NCBI GenBank assembly: GCA_016709725.1
Contig: JADJMG010000013.1
Location: 1 to 64,000 of the forward strand
Origin: Bacteroidota bacterium
GTDB taxonomy: Bacteria > Bacteroidota > Bacteroidia > AKYH767-A > OLB10
Reading direction: 5' to 3'
Length of the DNA: 64,000 nucleotides
The notes beneath the pieces were generated by a model. That model saw only the letters and a list, made by a program, of their open reading frames with translations, made no database searches and was not told the origin of the DNA. This document shows, in pieces, positions 18,674-27,823 of this stretch. Within the stretch, counting starts at the first letter, position 1, and each line of letters begins with the position of its first letter. A program made the position numbers and the translations under genes.

Positions 18674-20095
18674 TTATGGTGTTGGTCCAATGAAGTTGGA
18701 TTCTTCTTCACCGAGTATTTTTCCTTGTGAGATCACTTGTATTTTAATTCTTGTTTTTGACATTACAATATCTTTTTGATCTAAGATCACAAAGAATTCA
18801 CCTTCTGCAATATCTTGTTCCTTTAATTCTGTAAAGTTTTTTCCTACCCATTGAATCGTTCCCTGTGGCTCTACAATTTTTATTTCGATGGGCAAATTAT
18901 TAAATGTTTTGTTCACCACTTTTATATTGTAAAGGTTGCTCACTTTTTGATTGGGCAACTCTTGGTAAAGCATTCCAGGTGTTCTTAATATGGTTGCTTC
19001 CACATCGGTTCGCAATGCCAGCAACGTAATTAAAGCTCCTAGCAGAATAAAGAGGACAATAGAATAACCAATAATGCGCGTAGTTACTTTGAACTTTATG
19101 CCTTTTGCAATGGCATTTTCACTGGTATAGCGAATGAGTCCACGTGGCTTTTCAATTTTGTCCATGATGGAATCACAAGCATCAATGCAGGCTGTACAGT
19201 TCACACATTCCAATTGAGTACCATGTCGGATATCAATCCCTGTTGGACATACTTGCACACATTGGTGACAATCGATGCAATCACCCGCCTTCCGCTCTTG
19301 ACCTTTGTGCAACTTTTCGCGCGGTTCGCCACGATTGTAATCATAGGCGATAACCACTGAATTTTTATCCAGCAACACCCCTTGCAAACGACCATAAGGA
19401 CAAACTACAATGCATGCTTGTTCTCTAAACTTAGTATATACTCCATAAAATACCAAGGTGAAAACAGATAAGCTAATGAGCCCTCCCAAATGTTGAGAAG
19501 GGCCTTCACTAATTATTTCGAATAACTTATCTACCCCAATGATATAAGCCAAGAAGGTATTCGCAATAATAAAAGAGATGATAAAGAAAATACTATTCTT
19601 TAAAAATTTCTTTCTGAATTTTATGGGGTTTGGCGACTCTGCATTCAACGCTTTTTGTTGCATGTAGTCGCCTTCAATCAAGTATTCTATTTTGCGGAAT
19701 ACCATCTCCATAAAAATAGTTTGGGGACAAGCCCATCCACACCAAATACGGCCAAATAGCGCAGTAAACAGAATAATAAAAACGATAAATGTTAGCATGG
19801 CCAACACAAAGAGATGGAAGTCTTGCGGCCAAAATGCAATTCCAAACAAGATAAACTTGCGTTCAAGAATATTAAAAAGCATTAAAGGGTGACCGTTAAT
19901 TTTCATAAACGGACCTGCAAAAAGTAAAATCAAAAAGAAAATACTTACTGCAGTACGTTTATTATAAAAATCACCTTTTGGCTTTTTAGGATAGATCCAA
20001 TTCCTCTTTCCATCCTCCGAAATCGTCGCAACGGTATCGCGAAAACTTCCTTTAGGATCGGGAAGAGGAGGAGCTATGGGAGTAGGATCTGACAA
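18674..20095 (-). CDS. ccoG: Cytochrome c oxidase accessory protein CcoG (RdxA/FixG)
   Basis: This membrane-bound ferredoxin-like protein has N-terminal helices and a polyferredoxin core: two clusters of CxxCxxCxxxCP type (CIDCHQCVQVCPTG and CVNCTACIDACDS) at about residues 270-312. It also carries the family motif FGRIWCGWACPQTIF with its Cys pair, and a C-terminal IgG-like periplasmic domain. CcoG is a cupric reductase supporting copper delivery for cbb3 assembly. The length of 473 aa is typical. It lies 3 bp after the ccoP stop, within the same operon. Confidence 0.95.
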   Translation of the reverse strand: MSDPTPIAPPLPDPKGSFRDTVATISEDGKRNWIYPKKPKGDFYNKRTAVSIFFLILLFAGPFMKINGHPLMLFNILERKFILFGIAFWPQDFHLFVLAMLTFIVFIILFTALFGRIWCGWACPQTIFMEMVFRKIEYLIEGDYMQQKALNAESPNPIKFRKKFLKNSIFFIISFIIANTFLAYIIGVDKLFEIISEGPSQHLGGLISLSVFTLVFYGVYTKFREQACIVVCPYGRLQGVLLDKNSVVIAYDYNRGEPREKLHKGQERKAGDCIDCHQCVQVCPTGIDIRHGTQLECVNCTACIDACDSIMDKIEKPRGLIRYTSENAIAKGIKFKVTTRIIGYSIVLFILLGALITLLALRTDVEATILRTPGMLYQELPNQKVSNLYNIKVVNKTFNNLPIEIKIVEPQGTIQWVGKNFTELKEQDIAEGEFFVILDQKDIVMSKTRIKIQVISQGKILGEEESNFIGPTP

Positions 20096-20098
20096 GTT

Positions 20099-21071
20099 TT
20101 ATTGGTTTACAATGATGGTACTATCAACACTTATACTATCTGTTAGTGGTGCACTTATGGTTTCTTCAACATACTTTTCTCCTTGCGGTTCTTTTCCTCC
20201 CACAGGATTACTTCCATGTTTGGTCAAGATAAAGCTTGCGACTTGTTGAATTTGCTTAGGTGTCAATTGCGATTTCCAAGAGATCATTCCTTTCGCTGAA
20301 ACTCCATCTGTAATCACTTTGAAAATGTTCTTAATACCCCCGCCATTAATCCAGAAATCGTCAGTCAAATTTGGACCCACGCTTCCACCTAATTCAGCTC
20401 CATGACAAGCTACACAGTTTTTTTCAAAGATTCCTTTACCTGCACCCAAGGCTTCCGGAGTATTTAATGCAGTGATGGTTTCAGCAGAAACGAAATCCTT
20501 CATCTTCAACTCGCGAGCCTTCGCTTGATCAGCGGCTTCTTGCATGGCAATATTATACTCTTCCGTTTGCAATGGACCTGTTCTGAATAAATGATAATGT
20601 GCCAAATAAACAAATGCAAAAACAATGGTCAAGTAAAATCCCCAAATCCACCACGGCGGTAAATTATTATCCAATTCGCGGATTCCATCATAGTTGTGAT
20701 CCAACATGATATCGGCTTCCTTTTTCTACGAGAACTGCTTTTGTCAGAACAGCTCTGTCGAAGCGGATCCACAAACTAGGCCCATGCAGTTCTTCTTCAA
20801 ATGCTTTTTCCTTCTTTAGTTCAATAGACTCTCTTTTTTCTAGCGTATACATTGCATATGATAATTTCTTTAAGCTTCTTGTCAAAGAAATGATCGAAAT
20901 AAGCATGATGAGACATAAAAAGATCAGTAGGTATAATTCCGATTGAAAAAATATTTCCGGAACTTTTGCAGACGTTGGAGCAGCTGCATCGGCAGCTTGC
21001 CCAAAGGAAGTAAGTGTGGACGCCGAGAGGAGGAATCCAGAGAGAAGTATTTTGTTAAATCTATTTTTCAT
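20099..21071 (-). CDS. ccoP: Cytochrome cbb3 oxidase subunit III CcoP (frame broken)
   Basis: The N-terminal part (21071 down to about 20725) has a signal-like stretch, a membrane helix (LYLLIFLCLIMLISIISLT) and an amphipathic tail ending LTKAVLVEK. The C-terminal part begins IMLDHNYDGIRELDNNLPPWW, the hallmark CcoP signature, followed by a helix and a cytochrome c domain with one heme site, CVACH. The frames differ by one base at the AAAAAGG run near 20717-20725; joined, the protein is about 323 aa with two helices and a single heme, as in other Bacteroidota CcoP and unlike the two-heme proteobacterial type. ATG 21071 is chosen because it opens the signal-like helix. Confidence 0.88.
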
Positions 21072-21081
21072 AGATGTATTT

Positions 21082-21256
21082 TTAATCGTTGTTAGGTTCT
21101 GAATTTTGTAATGGAATTCGGCTCGCTTTTTCAATATGTTCCTTGTCCATCTTTACCAAATAAGCAATGAGAACAGTAAAAAATGCTACGAATACGAGCA
21201 GAGAATATAGGATAGATACTCACACCTGCAATACTTTCTAGGTTATTTCTAAACAT
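21082..21256 (-). CDS. ccoQ: Small cbb3 oxidase subunit CcoQ/FixQ-like (frame broken)
   Basis: Between ccoNO and ccoP lies a 175-bp stretch coding for a protein of about 57 aa once one base is removed near 21205. It reads MFRNNLESIAGVSIYP, then a hydrophobic helix SLLVFVAFFTVLIAYLVKMD, then a polar tail ending QNSEPNND. Size, single helix and position match CcoQ, which stabilises the cbb3 complex. The start (21256) follows the ccoNO stop by 10 bp and the stop is 10 bp before ccoP. The sequence itself is too short and divergent for a firm family call without context. Confidence 0.65.
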
Positions 21257-21266
21257 GTCTTTAGTT

Positions 21267-23380
21267 TTATTCGGTTTTAGATGCTTTGATATCGATTCCT
21301 AAGCGTTGCAAGTAAGCAATCATAGCAATGAGTTCCTTCTTAGAGTCGATACTCACTTTATTCTTCTTGAGATCATCAGCAATACTCTGTGCTTGTTTCA
21401 TTAAATCATCGTTCGCTTTTGTATCATAGCCATCAGGATAAGGAACACCTAAGGTTTGCATAGCTCTAATTTTAGCTGGCGTACTTGAAATGTCCAATTC
21501 ATTTTCAGACATAAATGCATACGATGGCATAATGGAACCTGGTGACATAATGGTAGGATCAATCATATGATGGTAATGCCATACATTTGGATATTTTCCT
21601 CCTTCACGATGTAAGTCCGGACCTGTTCGCTTCGATCCCCATTGGAATGGATGATCATATACAAACTCTCCTGCTTTGGAATATTCACCATAGCGTTCAG
21701 TTTCGGAACGGAAAGGTCGCACCATTTGTGAGTGACAAGTGTAACAACCTTCACGGATATAAATATCTCTTCCTTGCAATTCCAATGGAGTGTAGGTTTT
21801 ACACTTTCAATCGTTGGAATATTTGACTGCACTAAAAACGTTGGAATAAATTCCACTATACCTCCAATCAAGATCACCACAGCACTAATAACAATCATTT
21901 GCACTGGACGACGCTCAATCCAACGATGCCAGTGACCACCATGCTCTTTTTCATTTTTCTCTAAGGCAGGAGCTTCTGCAGCTTCTTCAGCATTCAAAGT
22001 ACCTTGTTTCATCGTTTTTACCAAATTGTAGGTCATAACGATGGCGCCTGTGAGAAACATAGCTCCACCTAATGCGCGAAGCTTGTACATTGGCATAAGT
22101 TGCGTAACTGTTTCGAGGAAGTTTGGATACTTCAAAATTCCATCTGCAGTAAATTCTTTCCACATCAAGCTTTGTGTAAAACCAGCCCAATACATCGGTA
22201 CTGCATAGAATAATATTCCCAGTGTAGCAATCCAGAAATGGAAAGATGCCAACTTAGCAGAGTAAAGATTGGTTTTGTAAATTCGAGGAATTAACCAATA
22301 TAAAATACCAAAGGTTAACATACCATTCCATCCCAATCCACCTATGTGTACGTGAGCGATGGTCCAGTCGGTAAAATGACTAATCGCATTCACACTTTTC
22401 AAAGAAAGCATCGGACCTTCAAACGTCGACATACCATAAGCGGTAATTGCCACCACCATAAATTTCAATACAACATCTTCACGAACACGATCCCAAGCAC
22501 CGCGTAAGGTTAGGAGTCCGTTAATCATTCCACCCCATGATGGAGCTAATAACATAATTGAAAATACGGTTCCTAAGGATTGTGCCCAATCAGGTAATGA
22601 TGAATATAAAAGATGATGTGGACCTGCCCAGATGTATAAGAAGATAAGAGCCCAGAAGTGAATGATGGATAATCGATACGAATACACAGGTCGATTTGCT
22701 GCCTTCGGAACAAAGTAATACATCAATCCCAAATAAGGTGTTGTTAAAAAGAATGCCACCGCGTTATGTCCATACCACCACTGCACCAAGGCATCTTGAA
22801 CGCCTGCATAAGCAGAATAACTTTTAAGGATGCTTACTGGAATTTCAATAGAGTTTACGATATGTAACACAGCAACGGTTACGACAGTGGCGATATAAAA
22901 CCAAATCGCAACATACATATGTCGCTCTCTGCGTTTAATAATGGTTCCAAACATATTAATAGCAAATGCTACCCATACCACTGCAATAAGAATATCAATA
23001 GGCCATTCTAATTCTGCGTACTCTTTTCCAGTTGTATGTCCTGTAAGCAGCGTCACTGCAGCTAAAACGATGATCGATTGCCAACCCCAAAAATGGAATT
23101 TGCTCAAGCCATCGCTAAACATTCGCGCTTTGCACAAACGTTGAAGAGAATAATACAATCCCATGAAAATTCCATTCCCAACAAAAGCGAAGATGATCGC
23201 ATTTGTATGAACGGGTCGAACCCGACCAAAGGTCAGGTACTCGCCAATATTAAGTCCTGGAAACGGAATTTGCAGGGCGATGATAAGCCCCATCAACATG
23301 CCGACAATCCCCCAAATGATGGTGGCTAACGCAAAGTTTTTTACGATGCGGTTGTCATAACTAAATTTTTCAATCGTCAT
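21267..23380 (-). CDS. ccoNO: Fused cytochrome cbb3 oxidase subunits I and II (CcoNO)
   Basis: Residues 1-460 are subunit I: twelve hydrophobic segments with heme/CuB ligands visible in RPVHTNA, WWYGHNAVAFFL (H207-type ligand and cross-linked Tyr region), WAGPHHLLY (CuB HH) and DWTIAHVHIGGLGWNG. A linker carrying another membrane helix (MIVISAVVILIGGIVEF) leads to subunit II, a monoheme cytochrome c domain with REGCYTCHSQMVRPF. The complex reduces O2 at low concentration and pumps protons. The frame is broken at about 21793-21797, where one base is missing (VKP-YTPLELQGRD). Fusion of ccoN and ccoO is usual in Bacteroidota. The start overlaps the ccoS stop by 4 bp. Confidence 0.95.
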
Positions 23381-23565
23381 ACAGCGTCTGTATTTTTAGA
23401 ATTAGGTTGTTCTTTTGTGGTTAGTATTTCGTCGTCAAATAATATTCGTACAGCAGGTGAAACATCGTCGTCATATTGCCCAGTCTTCACCGACCATAAA
23501 AATCCGATGAGGAAACTTCCTGCAACTAGTAAACTAAATGATATCAATATTAAGATGACACTCAT
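23377..23565 (-). CDS. ccoS: Cbb3 oxidase assembly protein CcoS
   Basis: This short membrane protein begins MSVILILISFSLLVAGSFLIGFLWSV followed by GQYDDDVSPAVRILFDDE, the CcoS signature (Gly-Gln-Tyr/Phe-Asp-Asp). CcoS is required for cofactor insertion into the catalytic subunit. The start at 23565 is preferred over an in-frame ATG at 23574 because MSVIL is the family N-terminus. It ends in an ATGA overlap with ccoNO, implying coupled translation. Confidence 0.9.
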   Translation of the reverse strand: MSVILILISFSLLVAGSFLIGFLWSVKTGQYDDDVSPAVRILFDDEILTTKEQPNSKNTDAV

Positions 23566-23633
23566 GATGCGCAAAACTACTTTTGATGAATATGAATTCG
23601 AATGACAATACTTATTATTTCGACTGACAATTA

Positions 23634-26057
23634 TCAGACTCTCATTTTTGTTAAACCCAAACTTCTTGCTTTGATACTACTTGCAAGAACGGTGTAAACC
23701 ACTAAGCTGCTTGTACTAATCGGCATTAGAATCGCAGCAATTACTGGAGACAATGTTCCTTGCACCGCAAACCAAAGTCCTACTAAATTGTAAAGGATAG
23801 AAATGATAAAACTTATAATGATGATGCGATGTCCAGCTTTGGCATAGCGTAAAAGATTTCCAATTTGACCAAAATTTTTGGATAAGATGATCCCATCACT
23901 TCCCGGTGTAAAGTTGTTTATGTCTTCCGCAATGGCTAAACCTACATCACTTTGCATGAGCGCCCCTGCATCGTTTAAACCATCGCCAATCATCATTACC
24001 TTTTTACCATGCGATTGCACCTCTTTAATGCTATTCAGTTTATCAATGGGCTTCTGTTCAAAATGAATTCCATCCTTCTGTTCCAATAGTTCTTCCAGAT
24101 GAGTTTGCTCAAAATTGTAGTCGCCACTCATCACTGAAATTTTATATCCTTCCTTCTTTAATGAATGTAGCAAATTGTTGGCGGAGTGGCGATATGAAGT
24201 TTTAAAATAAAAGTAACCCAATAATTTACCATCAATACTAACTCCTACTTCAGAGGATTTCACATTTTCTTGTTGAGTTTCGGCAACTTGAATAAAACTT
24301 CTCGATCCCAATTGCACTAAACTTCCTTGCATCCATCCTTCAATTCCTTTCCCGTTAATTTCCTTTAGATGGGTGATTGGTAATTTATGATTTGAAGAAG
24401 AAAGATAATTTGATATCATCCGACTAAAAGGATGGGAGGAGGCATGGGCGAGAGAGGCGATAAATTGCTTCTGCAAATCGGTTGGCTCAATTCCAATATA
24501 TTCAACTTTATAATTTTCTGCCGAAGTCAATGTTCCCGTTTTATCAAAAACAACGGTGTCGATATTCGACAATCGCTCCAACACTTTCGTGTTCTTTAAA
24601 TAGATTCCGCGCTTTCCTAAGATGCGAATCATATTGCCAAATGTAAATGGGGCCGATAACGCCAAAGCACAAGCACAAGCAATCACCAGCACAGAAGTGA
24701 AGGCTAACATGGCTCTTGATGGATCTGTGGGATACCAGTAGAGCAGGGATCCAATAGCAATTCCCATGGTTACGATTACAAACCATTTGCTGATGCTTTC
24801 GGTGAGATGGGCATACTTACTTTTCGACTCGCTTTTGCCGGAACTCTGATTCCACAACTTGGTAATATAACTATGTGAAACATCTTTTTGAACGAGCACT
24901 TCGGCAGGCCTACCAATCAATCGTGCACCCGCAAAAATGCGTTCGCCATATTGACAAGTAACTTCCCGTGATTCACCAGTTACAAAACTATAATCAACTT
25001 GAGCCTGCTTACTCACTAATAATACATCGGCTGGAATAATTTCTTGATTACGGATAAATAATCGATCATTCGTCTTGATTTCCTGAACAGAAACAACTTC
25101 TTCTTCAGTTCCTTTTAGTCGACAAACGGCAATGGGGAAATACGATTTATAATCGCGTTCGAAGCTAAGCCATTCGTATGTTTTACTTTGGAAATTTCGT
25201 CCAATAAGCATGAAAAAAACCAAACCAGTCATACTATCGAAATAACCAGGACCTGTATCAGATACCACTTCATAAATACTTCTAGAAAACATAGCAACAA
25301 TTCCGATGGCGATAGGCACATCGATATTGATGACTTTCTGACGAAAACTCATCAAAGCATTCTCCAAAAACTCACTGGCACTATAGAAAAACACAGGGAG
25401 AGAAAGTAACAAATTCAGGTATCCAAAAATGACATGGAAATCTTCACCTTCATAAATACCTTCCGAAAAGTACTCAGGAAAGCTGAGCAACATGATATTC
25501 CCGAATACGAATCCAGCAATTCCAATCTTGTAAATACGTGATTTACTAACTGCTTCTTTCTCTCCCTTTTCTAGTTCCTTTAAATTAAGTTCAGGGGGAT
25601 AAGCTATTTCATGTAATTTCTCAACAATCTTTCGTAAACTCGTTTTAGTTAGATCAAAAATAATGTGCAACTCCTTTTGAATGAAGTTGGTTTTTGAGTT
25701 GATGATGCCAGCATCCAATCGATTCATATGTTCCAAAAGCCAAATACAACTGGCGCAATGCATCGCCGGTATATGAAATTGAATATGCGCAATATCTCCT
25801 TCTTTAAAGAGAATGAGCTTGTCAGAAATTGAAGATTGATCTAAATAAGCATATCGATCGCCTAAATGCGTTTGGGTTTTACCTGGTGATGCTTGTAAAT
25901 CATAATAACCACATAAATTATTTTCCTGCAAAAGCTCATAAACCAACTTGCACCCTTGGCAGCAAAAAGATTTACTATCCATCTCTATGCTATCTTCCTT
26001 GCAATTTTCACCACAGTGATAGCATTGAGTTTCAGTATCTATAATAGGTTTTTGCAT
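23634..26057 (-). CDS. ccoI: Copper-transporting P1B-type ATPase CcoI/FixI
   Basis: The order is an N-terminal Cys-rich cap (CYHCGENC and CCQGCKLVY), an HMA domain with MHCASCIWLL, eight membrane helices, an actuator loop with VTGESREV, the phosphorylation site DKTGTLT, and the hinge MIGDGLNDAGAL. This is the CcoI type that exports Cu(I) for cbb3 assembly. The membrane ion-binding motif, normally CPC, reads CAC (VIACACALALSAP). ATG 26072 is possible, but the candidate -7 box at 26075-26082 would place transcription at about 26071, so MQKPI at 26057 is chosen. It is the first gene of the cco operon. Confidence 0.92.
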   Translation of the reverse strand: MQKPIIDTETQCYHCGENCKEDSIEMDSKSFCCQGCKLVYELLQENNLCGYYDLQASPGKTQTHLGDRYAYLDQSSISDKLILFKEGDIAHIQFHIPAMHCASCIWLLEHMNRLDAGIINSKTNFIQKELHIIFDLTKTSLRKIVEKLHEIAYPPELNLKELEKGEKEAVSKSRIYKIGIAGFVFGNIMLLSFPEYFSEGIYEGEDFHVIFGYLNLLLSLPVFFYSASEFLENALMSFRQKVINIDVPIAIGIVAMFSRSIYEVVSDTGPGYFDSMTGLVFFMLIGRNFQSKTYEWLSFERDYKSYFPIAVCRLKGTEEEVVSVQEIKTNDRLFIRNQEIIPADVLLVSKQAQVDYSFVTGESREVTCQYGERIFAGARLIGRPAEVLVQKDVSHSYITKLWNQSSGKSESKSKYAHLTESISKWFVIVTMGIAIGSLLYWYPTDPSRAMLAFTSVLVIACACALALSAPFTFGNMIRILGKRGIYLKNTKVLERLSNIDTVVFDKTGTLTSAENYKVEYIGIEPTDLQKQFIASLAHASSHPFSRMISNYLSSSNHKLPITHLKEINGKGIEGWMQGSLVQLGSRSFIQVAETQQENVKSSEVGVSIDGKLLGYFYFKTSYRHSANNLLHSLKKEGYKISVMSGDYNFEQTHLEELLEQKDGIHFEQKPIDKLNSIKEVQSHGKKVMMIGDGLNDAGALMQSDVGLAIAEDINNFTPGSDGIILSKNFGQIGNLLRYAKAGHRIIIISFIISILYNLVGLWFAVQGTLSPVIAAILMPISTSSLVVYTVLASSIKARSLGLTKMRV

Positions 26058-26074
26058 ATCTAAATTATACATAG

Positions 26075-26082
26075 CAATTATA
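26075..26082 (-). promoter_or_regulatory. Candidate -7 box of ccoI
   Basis: The minus strand reads TATAATTG, one mismatch from TAnnTTTG. Its centre is 33 bp from the centre of the TGAC-N4-GTCA palindrome at 26106-26117, a spacing consistent with class II activation by a Crp/Fnr protein. Confidence 0.45.
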
Positions 26083-26105
26083 CCTTAACCCTAAAAAAAA
26101 GATGG

Positions 26106-26117
26106 TGACGAAAGTCA
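26106..26117. promoter_or_regulatory. Candidate Crp/Fnr-family operator facing ccoI
   Basis: TGACGAAAGTCA is a perfect TGAC-N4-GTCA palindrome, close to the FNR consensus TTGAT-N4-ATCAA. It lies about 40 bp upstream of the predicted ccoI transcription start. A Crp/Fnr-type regulator is encoded nearby at 26759-27820. Confidence 0.55.
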
Positions 26118-26126
26118 TTCAACCTA

Positions 26127-26140
26127 TTGATTTAACTCAA
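26127..26140. promoter_or_regulatory. FNR/FixK-like box (degenerate)
   Basis: TTGATTTAACTCAA has one perfect FNR half-site and one imperfect half-site. It lies between the two TGAC-N4-GTCA palindromes and may be a weaker third site or chance. Confidence 0.35.
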
Positions 26141-26163
26141 ATCGGATTTGTCAGCACTTGAAT

Positions 26164-26175
26164 TGACAAATGTCA
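26164..26175. promoter_or_regulatory. Candidate Crp/Fnr-family operator facing the unknown gene
   Basis: TGACAAATGTCA is a second TGAC-N4-GTCA palindrome. It also forms an inverted repeat with TTTGTCA at 26147-26153. Its centre is 33 bp from the candidate -7 box at 26199-26206, the same distance as on the ccoI side. Confidence 0.55.
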
Positions 26176-26198
26176 TAGAAATATTTAATGAAATCTTT

Positions 26199-26206
26199 CA
26201 TTTTTG
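26199..26206 (+). promoter_or_regulatory. Candidate -7 box of the divergent gene
   Basis: CATTTTTG differs from TAnnTTTG at the first base and lies 18 bp before ATG 26224. The upstream operator is placed symmetrically with that of ccoI. Confidence 0.4.
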
Positions 26207-26223
26207 TTCAATAAACACCAACT

Positions 26224-26661
26224 ATGCACAGTCGATTTAATCAAAATGATATGCTGAAAATCCTAATTAGTGACGAGCGAAAATTAATGGAAATTCAAAA
26301 GGATTTTAATTCATATTTTCCATTCTTAAAACTTGAATTTTTTAAAGCTCCGCATAAAATAGGAGAGGGATCTGCAAAAAATTTGTTACTCGAATCGAAT
26401 AAGTTGGTTAGAGACATTAGAAGTAACCGACCCGCATCCCATTTGGAGCTTCAGGATGAAATGACTGTAAATCAATTGGAGTTGTTAATTTTTTCCAAGT
26501 TCGGATTGGCTGCCCAAGTTTTTAGAAAATCAGGAAATGTGTGGTTAGAAACGTCTGCTACCGATAATTGGACTTTACTTCAACAGAATAATGAAGGGGC
26601 AGAGTTGTCTACTCAGATAAAAGAGAATCGTGAAAATTTAGATAATATCGATCCTTACTAA
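26224..26661 (+). CDS. Conserved hypothetical protein divergent from ccoI
   Basis: I do not recognise a characterised family. The predicted product is a soluble 145-aa protein without signal peptide or membrane segment. Its N-terminal alpha/beta half reads MLKILISDERKLMEIQKDFNSYFPFLKLEFFKAPH, and its C-terminal half reads FSKFGLAAQVFRKSGNVWLETSATDNWTLLQQNNEG. ATG 26224 is used; ATG 26254 (MLKIL) is an alternative. It diverges from the cbb3 operon across a region with two Crp/Fnr-like palindromes and is probably induced with it, suggesting a role at low oxygen or redox stress. That link rests on context only. Confidence 0.7.
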   Translation: MHSRFNQNDMLKILISDERKLMEIQKDFNSYFPFLKLEFFKAPHKIGEGSAKNLLLESNKLVRDIRSNRPASHLELQDEMTVNQLELLIFSKFGLAAQVFRKSGNVWLETSATDNWTLLQQNNEGAELSTQIKENRENLDNIDPY

Positions 26662-26677
26662 TTTTGGAAAGTCTAAA

Positions 26678-26740
26678 CCTGCCTGCTGCAGGCAGGCGCT
26701 GCGATCGCAGCGTAACCTTTGCGACCGCAGCGTTTAAACA
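26678..26740. repeat. CCTGCCTGCTGCAGGCAGG palindrome, copy 2, with GCGATCGCAGCG satellite
   Basis: The perfect palindrome (26678-26696) is followed by GCGCTGCGATCGCAGCG and a second GCGACCGCAGCG, separating the convergent unknown gene and regulator gene. Similar GC-rich fragments occur at 59220-59280 and 60845-60925. Confidence 0.65.
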
Positions 26741-26758
26741 TTAATTATATTCGAAGAG

Positions 26759-27820
26759 TTATCCCTTCAACGATCTTAGCTTATTTTCATCAATGATTTT
26801 TATTTTTCCGCTTTTGATTTCGATCAAATTTTCCTCTTTGAAATCACTCAAAGTTCTAATCAAAGATTCTGTCGCTGTACCCACAATATTCGCTAAGTCA
26901 TCACGTGCAATCGCCATGGAAAACTGTCCCTCGTCTTTTACTTGATACTTATCTTGAAGTAGGAGTAGAGCTTCAGCAGTTCTTTTTCGTACAGAGCTAT
27001 AGGCGAGATCCACCAAACGATCTTGTTTGTCGACCACTCCCTTGGTTAGAATCTTCAAAAAACTTCGAGTCACTGATACATTTCCAAAAATCATATTGTG
27101 AAACTCATCTTTTGGAATAAAAGTAATTTCTGAATCTTCTAATGTTTCAGCTGATTCATTATAGGGTTTCTCCTCTAGTAAACTCGTATAGGCAAAGAAA
27201 TCGCCCTCTTTCAAAAGATCGGTGATGAGCTCTTTTCCATATTCATGCGTCTTGAAAATTTTTACCTTGCCATGGTTGATGTAATAAAGGCCATTGGGAT
27301 AATTTCCTTCCAGATAAATCGTTTCTTTCTTTTTATAATGGTTAATTTTTTTCCCTTCTAAGAATTTCTTCAAAGCATTAGATCCAGCCACATCACTGAT
27401 GAAGGTACTCAACCCGTCAAAGTCTTTTTCATATTCCCTCTTTAGCACCTCAGCTTTCTTAATTCGACTTTCAACGGCATTTAATAATTCGGTTTTATCA
27501 AATGGTTTGGTAATATAATCATCAGCACCTAAATCCATTCCTTTGCGCAAATCGCTACGCTCAGCTTTTGCAGTCAGGAAAATAAATGGAATAGCAGACA
27601 TAGCAGGATCCTTTCCCAACAAATGCAATACACCATAGCCATCTAATCCAGGCATCATGATGTCGCAAATGATTAAATCGGGATGCTCTTCACGAGCCAA
27701 TTCTACCCCTTCCTTTCCATCGGGAGCTGTGAAAACTTTGTAATGCGCTAATTCTAAAATCTCAGCCGTGTTTTCACGAACATCTTCATTGTCTTCAATT
27801 AATAATATTTTCTTATCCAT
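26759..27820 (-). CDS. Response regulator fused to a Crp/Fnr-type transcription factor
   Basis: An N-terminal receiver domain (residues 1-122) has the acidic pocket ED at 8-9, phosphoacceptor Asp in LIICDIMMPGLDGYG (about 53) and Lys in DYITKPF. A cyclic-nucleotide-binding-like beta roll follows (about 150-245, with YLEGNYPNGLYYINHGKVKIF), then a Crp-family winged helix whose recognition helix reads GTATESLIRTL. This keeps the Glu and Arg of FNR (VETISR) and predicts a TGA(T/C)-type half-site. No Fe-S cysteines are visible, so signal input probably comes by phosphorylation from the adjacent histidine kinase. It likely controls the divergent cbb3 locus and neighbours; this is inference. Confidence 0.85.
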   Translation of the reverse strand: MDKKILLIEDNEDVRENTAEILELAHYKVFTAPDGKEGVELAREEHPDLIICDIMMPGLDGYGVLHLLGKDPAMSAIPFIFLTAKAERSDLRKGMDLGADDYITKPFDKTELLNAVESRIKKAEVLKREYEKDFDGLSTFISDVAGSNALKKFLEGKKINHYKKKETIYLEGNYPNGLYYINHGKVKIFKTHEYGKELITDLLKEGDFFAYTSLLEEKPYNESAETLEDSEITFIPKDEFHNMIFGNVSVTRSFLKILTKGVVDKQDRLVDLAYSSVRKRTAEALLLLQDKYQVKDEGQFSMAIARDDLANIVGTATESLIRTLSDFKEENLIEIKSGKIKIIDENKLRSLKG

Positions 27821-27823
27821 AAT

